DNA of 64,000 bases from Pseudophaeomoniella oleicola (Eukaryota; Ascomycota; Eurotiomycetes; Phaeomoniellales; Phaeomoniellaceae): contig QWDQ01000027.1 in assembly GCA_003868215.1 (NCBI GenBank), positions 124,001 through 188,000 on the forward strand. Reading direction: 5' to 3'. Shown piece after piece: positions 22,473-33,483 of the stretch. A model generated the notes under the pieces. The model did no database searches, was not told the DNA's origin, and saw nothing but the letters and a program-made list of their open reading frames with translations. Within the stretch, counting starts at the first letter, position 1. Every line of letters starts with the position of its first letter. The position numbers and the translations under genes were made by a program.

Positions 22473-23849
22473 ATGACAATGGAGCCAGTAGACTCTCCTT
22501 CATATATTGACTATAGCTCGATCCTCGCGTCAGATTTCTCGCCCTACAAGTTTGCGAATGGGCTCGTCACTGCGACTAATAACCCCTCCGACACCTCCAT
22601 TGATCTGTCAACGCCTCTTTCCCGAGTACTTTTCGACGTCCAAGAAATCGATACACATGTTCACAATATTGCATCGTCCTCAGCGCTACCGTTAATAGCC
22701 TACACACAGACAAATACCGACGCTGCTGGGAAGATATTGTCGGAAGTCGATTCACAATTGGAAGCCCTGAACAGAGGCTACCAACATCTGGAGAGTGAAG
22801 TACTTGCAAAATGGCAGGAGGCTGAAAGGACACGGATCGCCGCGACAAAGTCATGGGAAGTCCTGCGGCTTGCAAGGGCGGTGTCAAGATCTCTCATATT
22901 GGGGAGACAATTACAAGCACAACTGGAAGAGCTGGGCAGCAGAGGCCCAACCTTGTCGAGGACAGATGACCACAGGGTCCTCGTTAGGGCGGCTTACACT
23001 CTTCTCAATTTTCGCGAGGTCTTTGCCCTTTCTCAAAACGGGCCTGATGGGGATATTGGTGTACAGAGAGTCAATGTTGTCAAAACACTACGGCAGGATC
23101 TGATTACCCCTGCTGAAACAGCCACTGTTGGGAAATCGCAGCAAATCATCAGGGAATTCTCGATATCCTCGCTCGCGGCCCCTGCGAGTCAGCAAGGGAG
23201 CACCTTCGCTCAAACAGCAGATGCAAAATCACGTATCACATCCGCAATCCATACGCTCTATCTGCTTTCTCCCAACACCTATCATGGTGCTGGGGATGTC
23301 AACATCTCTCTTCTCCTATCTACCATTCAGTCATACCTGCAAACCGCTTTAACGTCCTCCGCCGCCTCGATCGCAAGGGCACTATCAACCCTTCCAACGT
23401 TAGAACGCACTCTGTTGGAAGTATCCGCTCGATGCCAAAATATTCTAGCACTTGAATCCTTGTTAAAATCCATACCTGTACCTGCTCATACTCTGCTCGG
23501 TCCCGAGCAAACACCACCAAAAGATTTTCTCACCCCACTCCTTGCGTCGCTCGACTCCCCGCCGTCGCTACCATCCTATTTCTGGCGTTCGCTAGCATCA
23601 TCCTTGCCTAACAGGGTTCAGGAAATCCTGAGGAAAGGCGGAGTTTCGGCACGAACGTTACGAAGTAATAGAGACAAGATACGTGAAGATCTGAGGGAGT
23701 GCGTTCTGAGGGGTAGCAGAATGCCCAGTAATATTCAGCCAAGTGGGAAGGTTGAGCAGAGCAAAGGGGAGCAACAGGTTGTCGTAGGAAACTGGGAAAG
23801 GGAAGCTGCCGTTATGGTCGGCAGCGTCGTTGGTGTACTTGGACGATGA
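22473..23849 (+). CDS. cog5: Conserved oligomeric Golgi complex subunit 5
   Basis: A single exon of 458 aa from ATG 22473 (a second ATG at 22479 is equally plausible) to TGA. The N-terminus PSYIDYSSILASDFSPYKFANGL matches the start of fungal Cog5. It is followed by a long heptad-rich region (VLFDVQEIDTHVHNIAS..., QLEALNRGYQHLESEVLAKW) typical of COG/CATCHR tethering subunits. A second helical part contains RSLILGRQLQAQLEEL. Cog5 belongs to lobe B of the COG tether with Cog6-8 and works in retrograde transport within the Golgi. No membrane segments, as expected of a peripheral protein. Length agrees with ascomycete orthologues and is shorter than the animal protein. It converges with the gene on its right. 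Confidence 0.9.
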   Translation: MTMEPVDSPSYIDYSSILASDFSPYKFANGLVTATNNPSDTSIDLSTPLSRVLFDVQEIDTHVHNIASSSALPLIAYTQTNTDAAGKILSEVDSQLEALNRGYQHLESEVLAKWQEAERTRIAATKSWEVLRLARAVSRSLILGRQLQAQLEELGSRGPTLSRTDDHRVLVRAAYTLLNFREVFALSQNGPDGDIGVQRVNVVKTLRQDLITPAETATVGKSQQIIREFSISSLAAPASQQGSTFAQTADAKSRITSAIHTLYLLSPNTYHGAGDVNISLLLSTIQSYLQTALTSSAASIARALSTLPTLERTLLEVSARCQNILALESLLKSIPVPAHTLLGPEQTPPKDFLTPLLASLDSPPSLPSYFWRSLASSLPNRVQEILRKGGVSARTLRSNRDKIREDLRECVLRGSRMPSNIQPSGKVEQSKGEQQVVVGNWEREAAVMVGSVVGVLGR

Positions 23850-24696
23850 ATCTTTCGCATATCAACTACGGTAGATAGGTTCTCAGACGCCAATTTTTGG
23901 GGTACTACCAGCTTTGGTAGAGTCGCTAGCTAAGCTGTACGCTCTAACATCGACTCATATCGCTCGAGGTCACCAATAACTACCATAGGATCAGCAAACA
24001 ACGGCTAGCAATCTGCCTGCCAGGCTGCCCTTCACCAACGAAACGCAAGCTACCGACGAAAGAAAGCAATGTCAAACACTCTCCGCAACAACACCTTCAC
24101 TTCTTCGCAGGGTAGAACCCCGGAATGAAGGGTTGCCAGACAAATGGTCAATTCGTATTGGAAAAGGGCATCCTTACCATCCAGTCGTCCTACAAGTAGG
24201 AAAACACAAGACGGCTCGGAAGAACCCGTAAAGGAGGTGTTCGTTGACGCAAGTCCCACTATCACATCGCTTCCTCATACTCAGAAAATTCCCCATTGTA
24301 TTGAATACCGTGGGAAAAGCAAGTACTCAACATCGTGATGCGGGACAATTGCCGTTTTGATATTCGCTTGCGAATACAGAGCTTCAAGGTATGGGACTCG
24401 CCTTGTACTCCACCTTGCGCCGCGGTTGATGGGGATAGGCTATCTTTTGAGGGCCCGGTATGGAATTGGGGAGAACGAATAAACGGAGAGAATGGAGGAC
24501 GGAAATTGACAGGCTCATCAACTTTGGTGGATATCATGACCATCAATCGGAAACTGATATGAAGTCTTTTTGACAAAATGTGTTCTTTCGCTGTAAGGTA
24601 TCTCTGTCTTCCTAGTCGCAGAAGGACGCCTGCCGTCTAGACTTTTCCGAATACGGCTGTCACCAATCATTCAGGAGACAGTATAACCACGTGTCT
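23850..24696. other. Convergent 3' spacer
   Basis: 847 bp between converging cog5 and the nup37-like gene. Open frames near 24050-24576 on both strands have no recognisable content. No RNA gene or repeat seen. Confidence 0.5.
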
Positions 24697-26864
24697 TCAT
24701 CTTCCAACACCCTGACGCTTTCTGCTAGAACCTGCTCCAATACTCCTGCCAAACAACTTACTCTTCGTCGGAGTCCCATCTGCTCCTCCTGATCTTCCTC
24801 CTTGATTCATACCGTCTAGGATCCTTCCCATGCCCTCGATCCCTAGTTCACCTTGCGTCAGCAAAAGTTGATCTTCTTCTTGTGGAAAATCAAGTGATTT
24901 GCTGATGCTGTTACCGTCTTCGTCGTCGATTGCCATGTCGTCGCTTTCGGGAGTTGAGGGTTCTTCGATGGGTTTGCAGAGGAAAATGAGATGATGAGCT
25001 GTTGTGGCGAGAATGTCGGGAAGCGAAGGTGTCGCGGCGAAGGCTAGAGTTGGTTGGGCGGATGTTGTAGAAGCCAATGGTGAGGGCGGCAACGCAGCGA
25101 GAAATGTTTGGGGTACATCGGGTGGGAGTGTGAGTGATGTGATTGCAATTGGTCGGATGGCAGATGAAGAATCGAACGTGTCTTGTCTGGCTTGCGACGA
25201 AGAGCGAAGGAAGGATTGAAGGCTGGGAATATAGACGTTTTGTCTGCCGTAGAAGACCAAGATAGCTTCATCTGATGCATTAGACCGAGAAGGAGTCGGA
25301 CTGACCGAGATTCCACCGGTTGGGTGGGCAAATTCAGCACCACCTGCATTCGTCCGATATGAGTTCGTCCTGCTAAACAAGCCATCTGACCGTATCTTCC
25401 TGGTATGTGGCGTGGCTGGTGCAAGTTTCGCAGGCTTCAGGCTTTTATCAATGATCTCTTCATCTTGGTGCTTAGTGTCGTGAGGTGAAATTATTCTCCC
25501 TTTTAAGGAAAGTTGGACAAGAGCCCGAGCGTTCAACACCGCAGGATGAGAACCGTGTCCCTGGAGGAGAGTTTGCGGTTTCCCGTCAGGTGAGATCTCA
25601 GACGCTGCACCTTCAATATCCCAGATACCCCAGGTACCATCTTCAACCAGAGCTATGATAGCAGAGCCGCCAAGTATCCAGGCAGCGTCCAAGATCTTCT
25701 TGCGTCGAACGGTACCTATGGTTGCGGTCTGGGCAAATGGTGAGTACAAGGTGATCAAGAACTTTCCCCCAAGGTTCTGGGCACTTGACTTGGAGGTCAT
25801 AGAATCCATAGTAGCAGACGAGCCTCGCCTTGGCCTTGGTTGTCGGGCATTCTGCTCTGGAATGCACTGATATATTCTAACAGTTCCAGACGGGTATACA
25901 ACAAGCAAATTTGAATGGCGGGGACTTGGAGACGCCGATGGGTTGAATTCAACTTTACAACCGACTCCAGATCGCAAATACTGTCGTTGTATTGGCACAG
26001 AGCTCTCGAGCTCCATAGTTTCTTTATTGAGCGCCACTTCGTGTACCAGAAGGATTCCACCAGCAGTTGGAGAGGTAGAAGCAACTAAGAACGACCATTC
26101 CTTGTTACTAGCAGATGTTTCATCGCCTTGATTTCTACTCCTCGACCTTGACCGATTGTTAAGCTCTCCATCGTCGCTAGTATGTGTGACAGAGACACTG
26201 GTTGGTAGATCCTGATGGCTCTGTGGTCCTGCAATCTTGACAACTTGTACCCCAGCCGCAAAATGATCGATGACCGAAAAGGCCGGAGGCAACAGTGGAA
26301 TCGCAATCAGAGCGACTGAAAAGTCAACACATGCAACCGCTACAAGAATATGGTCAGATAAAATGGGTGGATAGGCGCCAGAAGCGACTTGGGCTATATT
26401 CCGGGGTACGTTCGGAATGGACAGGTGCCTGACGCTCGACAGCGGGATATCTAAAGTCCTCAATATGCCTTCATAAGGCTCATCAGGGTCGACCTCGTCG
26501 TATTGTGCTGCGAATTCTGTTTTAGGATGCTCGCGATTCGATGTCGACGCTTGCGCCTCTTCCTCGTCTGAGTCGATTACCATCACCTCAGCCGGATTGT
26601 TGCCATTTATGATAGAATTGCTAGTGTTAGGCTGCTTAGGTGATTTGAGAGGCTTCCCCCCTCTCCATATGATTCGCAGTCCAGTATCAAGTCCACAAAT
26701 GATGACCGTTGATCCATTCGGCGCGAGGGTTGGGTAGACTCGAGTCGATGTAATTCGATGGGGAATATCGTACCTATCTTCTCGATCAGAAAGTTTCACC
26801 CAAGGTGAGGGTTTCCTAACGTCAATTGTATTGCGCCTTTCCTGCGTAAGGTAAGAGGCTCCAT
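24697..26864 (-). CDS. nup37: Beta-propeller nucleoporin, probable Nup37
   Basis: Exons 26821-26864 and 24697-26773 (47-nt intron, GTTAGG...GATAG) give 706 aa. The small first exon is inferred: the main frame has no good ATG upstream, and splicing MEPLTLRRKGAIQLT onto YDIPHRITSTRVYP makes a continuous N-terminus of the kind I associate with filamentous-fungal Nup37. The body has WD40-like blades (APNGSTVIICGLDTGLRIIW, NLLVVYPSGTVRIYQC, SAIIALVEDGTWGIWDI) interrupted by acidic and Ser-rich loops. Nup37 is a Y-complex component that contacts Nup120. Fungal forms of about 700-750 aa are longer than the fission-yeast protein because of loop insertions and a C-terminal tail. That it is a WD-repeat protein is well supported; the name is from remembered similarity and should be checked. 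Confidence 0.65.
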
Positions 26865-27315
26865 CTTGCGGCTCATGCTGGACGAATGTTGCCGTGCCGA
26901 CTTTCAAACTGGCATCTTTGATGGAGTATCCAAACAATAATCACTGAGTGGTTATGTGTATCGCGACATAAGGGTCAAGAATAGAGTCCTAGATATTGAA
27001 TTTCGGTGTTGCTCAAGCTTCTTGTAAGTACTGGTCTGAGCGCAAGAGCAAGATACACACGGGTCAGCTGCAGTAAATAAATTACAGTACAATAAGTGCA
27101 AAAGAAGATCGCGGTTCGCGTCACCGTCAACTCCAATATTATTTCCCCAGAATATCAACTCGGGCATCTCCACATAGCACAACAATGCTGCCAGCGCAAT
27201 GCAGGTGACTGTGATGCTCCTTCTCTCAGAGCGCATAGTATGGACAGAAGGACTGATAAGACAGACAGCATGATGCAGGCCATTCACATCGGATACAAGC
27301 GGACAGATTCTTGTA
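26865..27315. promoter_or_regulatory. Shared divergent promoter, nup37-like / apc1
   Basis: 451 bp separates the two start codons, which face away from each other. No TATA box stands out. It includes CCAGAATATC- and CACATAGCACAA-type words, but I cannot assign factor sites. A 5'-UTR of either gene must lie here, so core promoters are close or overlapping. Confidence 0.6.
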
Positions 27316-30300
27316 ATGGCAAACGTACGGTCCCTGGGGCTTCACGAACCCTCAGCGCTCGATCATCTGTTAGCAGAAGGAATACTTAAGAAGGACCCGT
27401 CCCCTACAGATTATCAATGGCGCACGTATGCTGTATATGAAGATTCAACAGATGCCTGGGTCGAAGAGGAGATACTACGAACTGAATCATGTGTCGTTTG
27501 GTCCAGAGGAGGGATCATAAAGCGCGTTTTTGGTGTCGACATTGAAGAAGAGGGTATTGTTGACGCATTCGTCACTTCTTTTGCCCGAAGTACCCTCACA
27601 AAGTCCGGTCCGCACACGTATCGCTCTACAACTGGCTACCATGAAGAGGAAGAAAGCTCCTCGCTGAAGGCGCACGCTGGCGTACCAAGCAAGAGCAATA
27701 TACCAGGATTGAGAACAGAACCGACCGTCCGAAGAGCTCTGGTCGTAATCCTCCACACGCATGTCCACATATACTTCCTTTCTGGCGAAACACATGTCCT
27801 TCCTCTACCATTCGAGGTTGAATGCGCATTACCTGCGCCGACAGGCTTTGTTCTGCAGCGGAAATTGCCCAAAAGTTCCACCGCCTCTGTGGTGCCGCCT
27901 GTGCCGCCCAACTCTTTCGCCTCTTCTCTGCCTACACCAGGGTTGTCTGCGAGTTTCATTCTTAATCGAGGTAAAGGCTCACGACCATCACTTACAGTGT
28001 CGGAACCTACACAAGTGCCACCCGACTCTCTGCTTCCCGATTCTGCTGAAGTACCACGTGCGTTTTACGTGCTGGACCCTCAAGGAGAAATTGGGCTGAT
28101 CACGAACGCTAATCAACACAAATCCGGTTCCACACGACGTAGATCGGACCTCTACGCCCTTGATCCCCACGACACCATCGTATACCTGTCGACGAAGGAT
28201 GAGTTAGATCAGAAGGGCATTGGATGCGAAAAGCTCTATTTTGCTGTGACGTATAATTCCAGGGCAAGTATGTACACTGTTTGGAAGTTGCAATACCATT
28301 TGGAGTCACAGGGCGTAGGGCACACACGGAAGCGGCGCCGATTAGACTCTACAGCAGTTGCGCGTCGACGAAGTTCGAATGTATTCGGACTAAATACCGG
28401 TTCAGCAACTCCCGTTGGACGAGGTCCTGTTCCGACACGCGAGAGTTTTGGTGGTCTGACCAGTCAACAATTGGACGACTTCAACAAAGCTGAAGCACAA
28501 GGCAGTGTGGTTGGAACCAGTGAGCTAGAGACATTGGCTGACCAACTAGGCCCCGATTTTCGAGAGGCCGGCGTTCAGACTAGAGCAGCTCGGCGTGTCA
28601 GCTCGATGCTAGCCAGAGCTGATCTTGGGACTCAAGATCGATCAACTTTCAACGACATTGCAAGCGGCCATCCAGGCCGAGCAAGCATTACTCGAGGTTA
28701 TCGCAGGGGAGAATCTCTGGGTGGGTTTAGTGACAGAACAAGTTTCGGCCTGCGTAGAAGGAGCTCCGTACGGGCAAGTGGATCCGTGCTGAGCGATGGT
28801 ACATCCTTCCTCGATGCGCCCGTTGACCAGCTTCTGCAAAGTCTTAATGAAAGCGGGGAGTTTCGCGGTTTCGAATCTATGGATCTCCATGGACCAATGA
28901 GTGACATGGCGAAGGAGGTCGTCTTGACCAAAATTGAGAGCTTCCCTCGTTACAAGAGTGCAACTCGAGGGAATGAACTGGGAGGAAGAAAACCGCATGT
29001 CTTCACGATCCTCTCTCCTAGGACGGCCACATCAACTGGTTCTCAAGCAGTAGATGATCTAGTTTCTGTTAGTATCATGGAGAGGGATACTAGAGAAATC
29101 ATGGTTCTCGGGGTTAAAGTGAGCAACACTTTCGGCTCGACAAAGATGGCTCGGCATAGTGATGACATCCAAGTGGACCCGAATAGCAGTGGACTGTTTG
29201 TACAAGGCATGGGGGTTCGACGTGGGTCGAGTATTGTGGATGCTTGCAAGGTGGAAGATGGCACTTTATCGCGTATGCTATTGTTAACGGAAACTCGAGA
29301 TGGCAATAGCATCCTCAATTTGGAGGCCCCATGGAGCTCCTCTGTCAGACTTGATATCCCTCAGAAACTGAGAGTCCATGATCCGTTTACTGTGTCGCCT
29401 GATATCGTCCCGCGTCGCAGGAAGGATGCTGGTCTAAGACGCGTCATTAGTGATCCCATTGAGTCATTCCAGGGATTTTCGAACATATCAAGCAACGGTC
29501 GCCTTGATCTTGTCGATAAGGATCATAAATTCCACCGCATTGAAATCAGTCTTCGGCCACGGGATGAACAGGTTGCCTTAGTGCTCGACGTCGCAATGTA
29601 CGTCCTGAAAGATTACGCAGGCGATGGCCTAATTACAGCCTGGTGGGAGGTGCTCCGATGGTTGCGCTTGAAGCACCTCGGTAGCGACATAGAATGGACC
29701 GCCTTCGTGGTCACTCTTTTCACAATGGCAGTGCCATTCATTGCGGGGAAACAGCCTCGTCGTCCAGTAGATCCAACAGGCAGAAAAGGTGCAACACGAC
29801 AGTCAACCCAAGCTTCGCATGGAACCGCATGGGATACGCTCGTAGAAAGCGAAGTGGAAAACCTAGAGGGGTGGTCTTCATGGTCCACCTCTGGTGGATG
29901 GGAATGGGTCAGGCCTGCTACGAGTGATCATGCGTTGCCCAAAGATCCTGTAATATCCAACAATCAAGAGCACAGAGGCAACGATAACTCTTTCTTGATG
30001 CAATGTGCAGGTCTTGCAAGAGACTTTCTACAGACTCCCGCCGGTGAAACCGCGCATGGCCCCGAAGGTTACTTGCCGACCGCCATATCTAGGCCGCGAG
30101 CAATCAGACAAGCATCACTAGCGACTTTGCTAGTAGCAATGCACTTACTATACGAGGAAGACAAGTTAGACATTCGAAAAGGCTCTATTTCTCTCAGACG
30201 GTCAGCTCGGCTGAGTCCTGTACTAGCCCAGATCGGCGGCTGGCTTGGTTGGAAATCTTGGAATTGGAAAGATGATGCTTATTACTCCACGGAACTCGGT

Positions 30301-33300
30301 CTCAGCCAGCAATGGGCCTTCGAGGACACACGTATCACTCTACTTGAGATCCCGAGTGAACCGTTCCCGCCACCATATGTCTTCTCCCATTTTGAGAATT
30401 GGCTTCGTGGCGTACCTTCAGCCCCATTTCTCCGGCTATCTGATGTTGCCGACGATGCTCCACCTAGCCTGCCTCCGCATCAAGGAATTGACATCCTAAC
30501 GCCAAGACTCACGTTGTTGGCCAGGATTCGAGAGGCATTCGAGCAAAATACCACTGCCACGGCCAGAGTACAAGCTTTAGCAAGTCTTCGAGTCACTCAT
30601 GAAATCTTAGAATCGCTTCCAGAAGGCATCAGAGCGCCTATGCACGATGTCATATCCAGGACTCAAGCTAATCCTCCAAGCAATTGGCTTGATGAAGCTT
30701 TGATTCTGGTGGATCGCGAGGATCTCAAGTTGAATCGAGATAGCCAGGAGCCAGTCTCTGTTGCAAAAGCCACTACGCTCCCTCAACACGGAGCTGTACG
30801 GGACTACCATGCTGTGGGAAATATGACGCTGGAGACAGAGCCGTATCACTTCTTTGATTCATCTGCAGAAGCCGACCGACAGTATGTGACAAGACTGATC
30901 TACAGTGAAGATCGAAGATTCCAAGAAGCTGCGAAGCTCGTGAATCAATTGAGACCGCCAGTTGCTGAATGCATTTCGGAGCCAGACTGGACAGAAGCAG
31001 ACCTACTTGAAGCACAGAAAGATCTCGTGCAGCTTGTCACTTTGCGTACTTTGGCAGTCTCCTCAGGGAGGGGTATGATGAACTTCAATGCCCGGATCCC
31101 TCTTCTTACCGACAAAGTTCCTATTCCTGCATTTACGCTGCAATGTCATATGAGGCCGATGAATGTAACTTTCAGTGCTGATAGGGCGGCATTCACCGAG
31201 GAAAAAGTCTGTTGGGCATTTTTTCATAATGGTGTATCCACTGGTCTAACGATTTCAAAGACTGCGAAAGGCATCGACACTTCATGGATTCTATATAATA
31301 AACCACCAGACCTTACCAATCGGCATGCAGGCTTCCTACTTGGCCTTGGGCTCAATGGTCACCTCAAAGCACTGGCTAAATGGGTTGCATTCAAATATCT
31401 CACTCCCAAGCATACCATGGTATCGATAGGCCTCCTTCTTGGCCTGTCTGCTTCGTATTTAGGTACCATGGACACTCTGATCACAAGATTATTATCCGTC
31501 CATGTTACGAGGATGCTGCCGCCGGGAGCTGCCGAACTCAACTTGTCTCCTCTTACTCAGACGGCAGGAATCATGGGCATCGGTTTGCTATATGCAGGTT
31601 CTCAACACCGTAGGATGAGTGAGATAATGATCTCCGAGATCGAGAACATCGAAGTGGAAGAGTCGCCGCAAAATATATTACGAGACGAAGGATACCGCCT
31701 TGCCGCTGGTTTCGCCCTTGGTTTCATCAATCTCGGAAAAGGCAAAGACCTTCGTGGACTACACGATATGAATATTGTTGAGAGGCTTCTTTCTCTGGCT
31801 GTTGGCTCAAAAAATGTCAATCTTGTCCATGTTCTGGATCGGGCAACCGCCGGGGCCACAATAGCAATTGCACTAATGTTCATGAAGACAAACAATGTAG
31901 CCATTGCTCGACAAATAGATGTGCCCGATACGGTGCATCAATTTGACTATGTCAGGCCAGACATTTTTCTGCTGCGGACGTTGGCACGCCACCTCATCTT
32001 GTGGTCAAACATCGAGGCAACCCAGAGCTGGTTCACCAATTCTGTACCAAAAGCTTACCGTGAACGCGCTTCGTTACAGATTATTACAAAGCTGCGATCT
32101 GAGGACATGCCGTTCTTCAATATTCTCGCAGGACTGTGCCTGGCTCTTGGATTACGCTTTGCAGGCTCAGCTTCTCAGAATGTCCGCGACCTGTTGGTAC
32201 ATTACCTCGATCAATTTATCCGTCTTACACGCCTTTCCGCGCCGAACTACGACACGAAACTGACGAGAAACTCTGTCCGAAATTGTCAGGATGTTGTTGC
32301 TCTTGCTGTTTCCGCAGTAATGGCAGGGACTGGCGACCTTGATGTCTTCCGTCGCTTACGTTCACTCCATGGTCGAATCGATGCAGACACGCCGTACGGT
32401 AGCCATCTTGCGGCTCACATGGCGATCGGTACTCTTTTCTTGGGTGGTGGCACCCACACTTTTTCTACGTCGAATCTCGCTGTCGCGGCTCTTCTATGCT
32501 CGTTCTATCCCGTCTTCCCGACCTTCATCTTAGACAACAAAGCTCATCTGCAGGCATTTCGCCACTTTTGGGTCCTGGCTGCTGAGCCTAGGTGTCTTAT
32601 ACCCCGCGATATCTCGACCTACCGTCCCATCAACGTTCCACTAACAATCAAATTGAAATCTGGAACTACTGGATCTCTAACAGCGCCATGCCTCCTGCCA
32701 CCTTTATCAGCAATATCAAGCATTCGCACTATGTCATCAGAGCATTGGACTGTCGACTTGGACTTCTCGGCCGCGTCGAAGCTTCCAGCCTCGTTCACTT
32801 CACAGCAATCAGTATTCCTGCGTCGGCGATCCCCATACGAAGCCGCAGCGTCGTCAACGTCTTCAATTGTTGTGTCATCCATGCAGGCCCACGCGGATGC
32901 TGATCCAACTCCGAGTGTTTCTGCAATGGGTGCATCAGGTGCCCTGACTTCAACTCGCACTATGCAGTATAGTGCTGCAGCAGGCGGACTATATAATAAC
33001 TTCTCATTTGAGTGGCTCTTTGCGCTTTCATCACTGAAGGACTTTGATGTGGCAGAGCGGTCGCTTGTGCTCCCCCCGCTTGGGCTTTCGGTGAAACACG
33101 GCGTTTCTAGAACGGCCTTGTTGAAGGCCACTGTTGCGGATTCGCGGATAACTCTAGAAAAGAGCATTCTACCTGATCGGGTGAATGGCTCTGGGAGTGG
33201 TGATTTGACGGAAGGGGTGAGAAGGAGATACGTGGACAAGGACAAACTCTGGCAATTACGACTCCTTTTTGCCTGGATCGAGCGATTGGACAAAGAGACC

Positions 33301-33483
33301 ACTGGCCATGGAGATGAGGGGGCAGACGGCGACAGTGGCAAAATCGGTGAGGAAAAGACGGGTGTACAAAACCATGGCGGTGAACTTATGTGGTTACGCA
33401 GAGATGTGATTGAAGGCCTGAGATGGAGGATTTGGAAGCTGAGCAACGGGATCGAGGACGAAAATGATGACACGGCTGATTGA
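27316..33483 (+). CDS. apc1: Anaphase-promoting complex subunit 1 (BimE)
   Basis: One uninterrupted exon of 2055 aa, close to the size of Aspergillus nidulans BimE. The N-terminal block (SLGLHEPSALDHLLAEGIL, then WVEEEILRTESCVVWSRG and KRVFGVDIEEEGIVDAF) belongs to the APC1 beta-propeller. A long Ser/Arg-rich, probably phosphorylated, loop lies around residues 330-500. The C-terminal half contains the proteasome/cyclosome repeats, visible as GFLLGLGLNGHLKAL, HTMVSIGLLLGLSASYLG, TAGIMGIGLLYAGSQHRRM and YRLAAGFALGFINLGKGKDL (about residues 1335-1475). APC1 is the scaffold of the APC/C ubiquitin ligase that drives mitotic exit in the nucleus. The final ~60 residues are acidic and variable. Confidence 0.97.
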   Translation: MANVRSLGLHEPSALDHLLAEGILKKDPSPTDYQWRTYAVYEDSTDAWVEEEILRTESCVVWSRGGIIKRVFGVDIEEEGIVDAFVTSFARSTLTKSGPHTYRSTTGYHEEEESSSLKAHAGVPSKSNIPGLRTEPTVRRALVVILHTHVHIYFLSGETHVLPLPFEVECALPAPTGFVLQRKLPKSSTASVVPPVPPNSFASSLPTPGLSASFILNRGKGSRPSLTVSEPTQVPPDSLLPDSAEVPRAFYVLDPQGEIGLITNANQHKSGSTRRRSDLYALDPHDTIVYLSTKDELDQKGIGCEKLYFAVTYNSRASMYTVWKLQYHLESQGVGHTRKRRRLDSTAVARRRSSNVFGLNTGSATPVGRGPVPTRESFGGLTSQQLDDFNKAEAQGSVVGTSELETLADQLGPDFREAGVQTRAARRVSSMLARADLGTQDRSTFNDIASGHPGRASITRGYRRGESLGGFSDRTSFGLRRRSSVRASGSVLSDGTSFLDAPVDQLLQSLNESGEFRGFESMDLHGPMSDMAKEVVLTKIESFPRYKSATRGNELGGRKPHVFTILSPRTATSTGSQAVDDLVSVSIMERDTREIMVLGVKVSNTFGSTKMARHSDDIQVDPNSSGLFVQGMGVRRGSSIVDACKVEDGTLSRMLLLTETRDGNSILNLEAPWSSSVRLDIPQKLRVHDPFTVSPDIVPRRRKDAGLRRVISDPIESFQGFSNISSNGRLDLVDKDHKFHRIEISLRPRDEQVALVLDVAMYVLKDYAGDGLITAWWEVLRWLRLKHLGSDIEWTAFVVTLFTMAVPFIAGKQPRRPVDPTGRKGATRQSTQASHGTAWDTLVESEVENLEGWSSWSTSGGWEWVRPATSDHALPKDPVISNNQEHRGNDNSFLMQCAGLARDFLQTPAGETAHGPEGYLPTAISRPRAIRQASLATLLVAMHLLYEEDKLDIRKGSISLRRSARLSPVLAQIGGWLGWKSWNWKDDAYYSTELGLSQQWAFEDTRITLLEIPSEPFPPPYVFSHFENWLRGVPSAPFLRLSDVADDAPPSLPPHQGIDILTPRLTLLARIREAFEQNTTATARVQALASLRVTHEILESLPEGIRAPMHDVISRTQANPPSNWLDEALILVDREDLKLNRDSQEPVSVAKATTLPQHGAVRDYHAVGNMTLETEPYHFFDSSAEADRQYVTRLIYSEDRRFQEAAKLVNQLRPPVAECISEPDWTEADLLEAQKDLVQLVTLRTLAVSSGRGMMNFNARIPLLTDKVPIPAFTLQCHMRPMNVTFSADRAAFTEEKVCWAFFHNGVSTGLTISKTAKGIDTSWILYNKPPDLTNRHAGFLLGLGLNGHLKALAKWVAFKYLTPKHTMVSIGLLLGLSASYLGTMDTLITRLLSVHVTRMLPPGAAELNLSPLTQTAGIMGIGLLYAGSQHRRMSEIMISEIENIEVEESPQNILRDEGYRLAAGFALGFINLGKGKDLRGLHDMNIVERLLSLAVGSKNVNLVHVLDRATAGATIAIALMFMKTNNVAIARQIDVPDTVHQFDYVRPDIFLLRTLARHLILWSNIEATQSWFTNSVPKAYRERASLQIITKLRSEDMPFFNILAGLCLALGLRFAGSASQNVRDLLVHYLDQFIRLTRLSAPNYDTKLTRNSVRNCQDVVALAVSAVMAGTGDLDVFRRLRSLHGRIDADTPYGSHLAAHMAIGTLFLGGGTHTFSTSNLAVAALLCSFYPVFPTFILDNKAHLQAFRHFWVLAAEPRCLIPRDISTYRPINVPLTIKLKSGTTGSLTAPCLLPPLSAISSIRTMSSEHWTVDLDFSAASKLPASFTSQQSVFLRRRSPYEAAASSTSSIVVSSMQAHADADPTPSVSAMGASGALTSTRTMQYSAAAGGLYNNFSFEWLFALSSLKDFDVAERSLVLPPLGLSVKHGVSRTALLKATVADSRITLEKSILPDRVNGSGSGDLTEGVRRRYVDKDKLWQLRLLFAWIERLDKETTGHGDEGADGDSGKIGEEKTGVQNHGGELMWLRRDVIEGLRWRIWKLSNGIEDENDDTAD

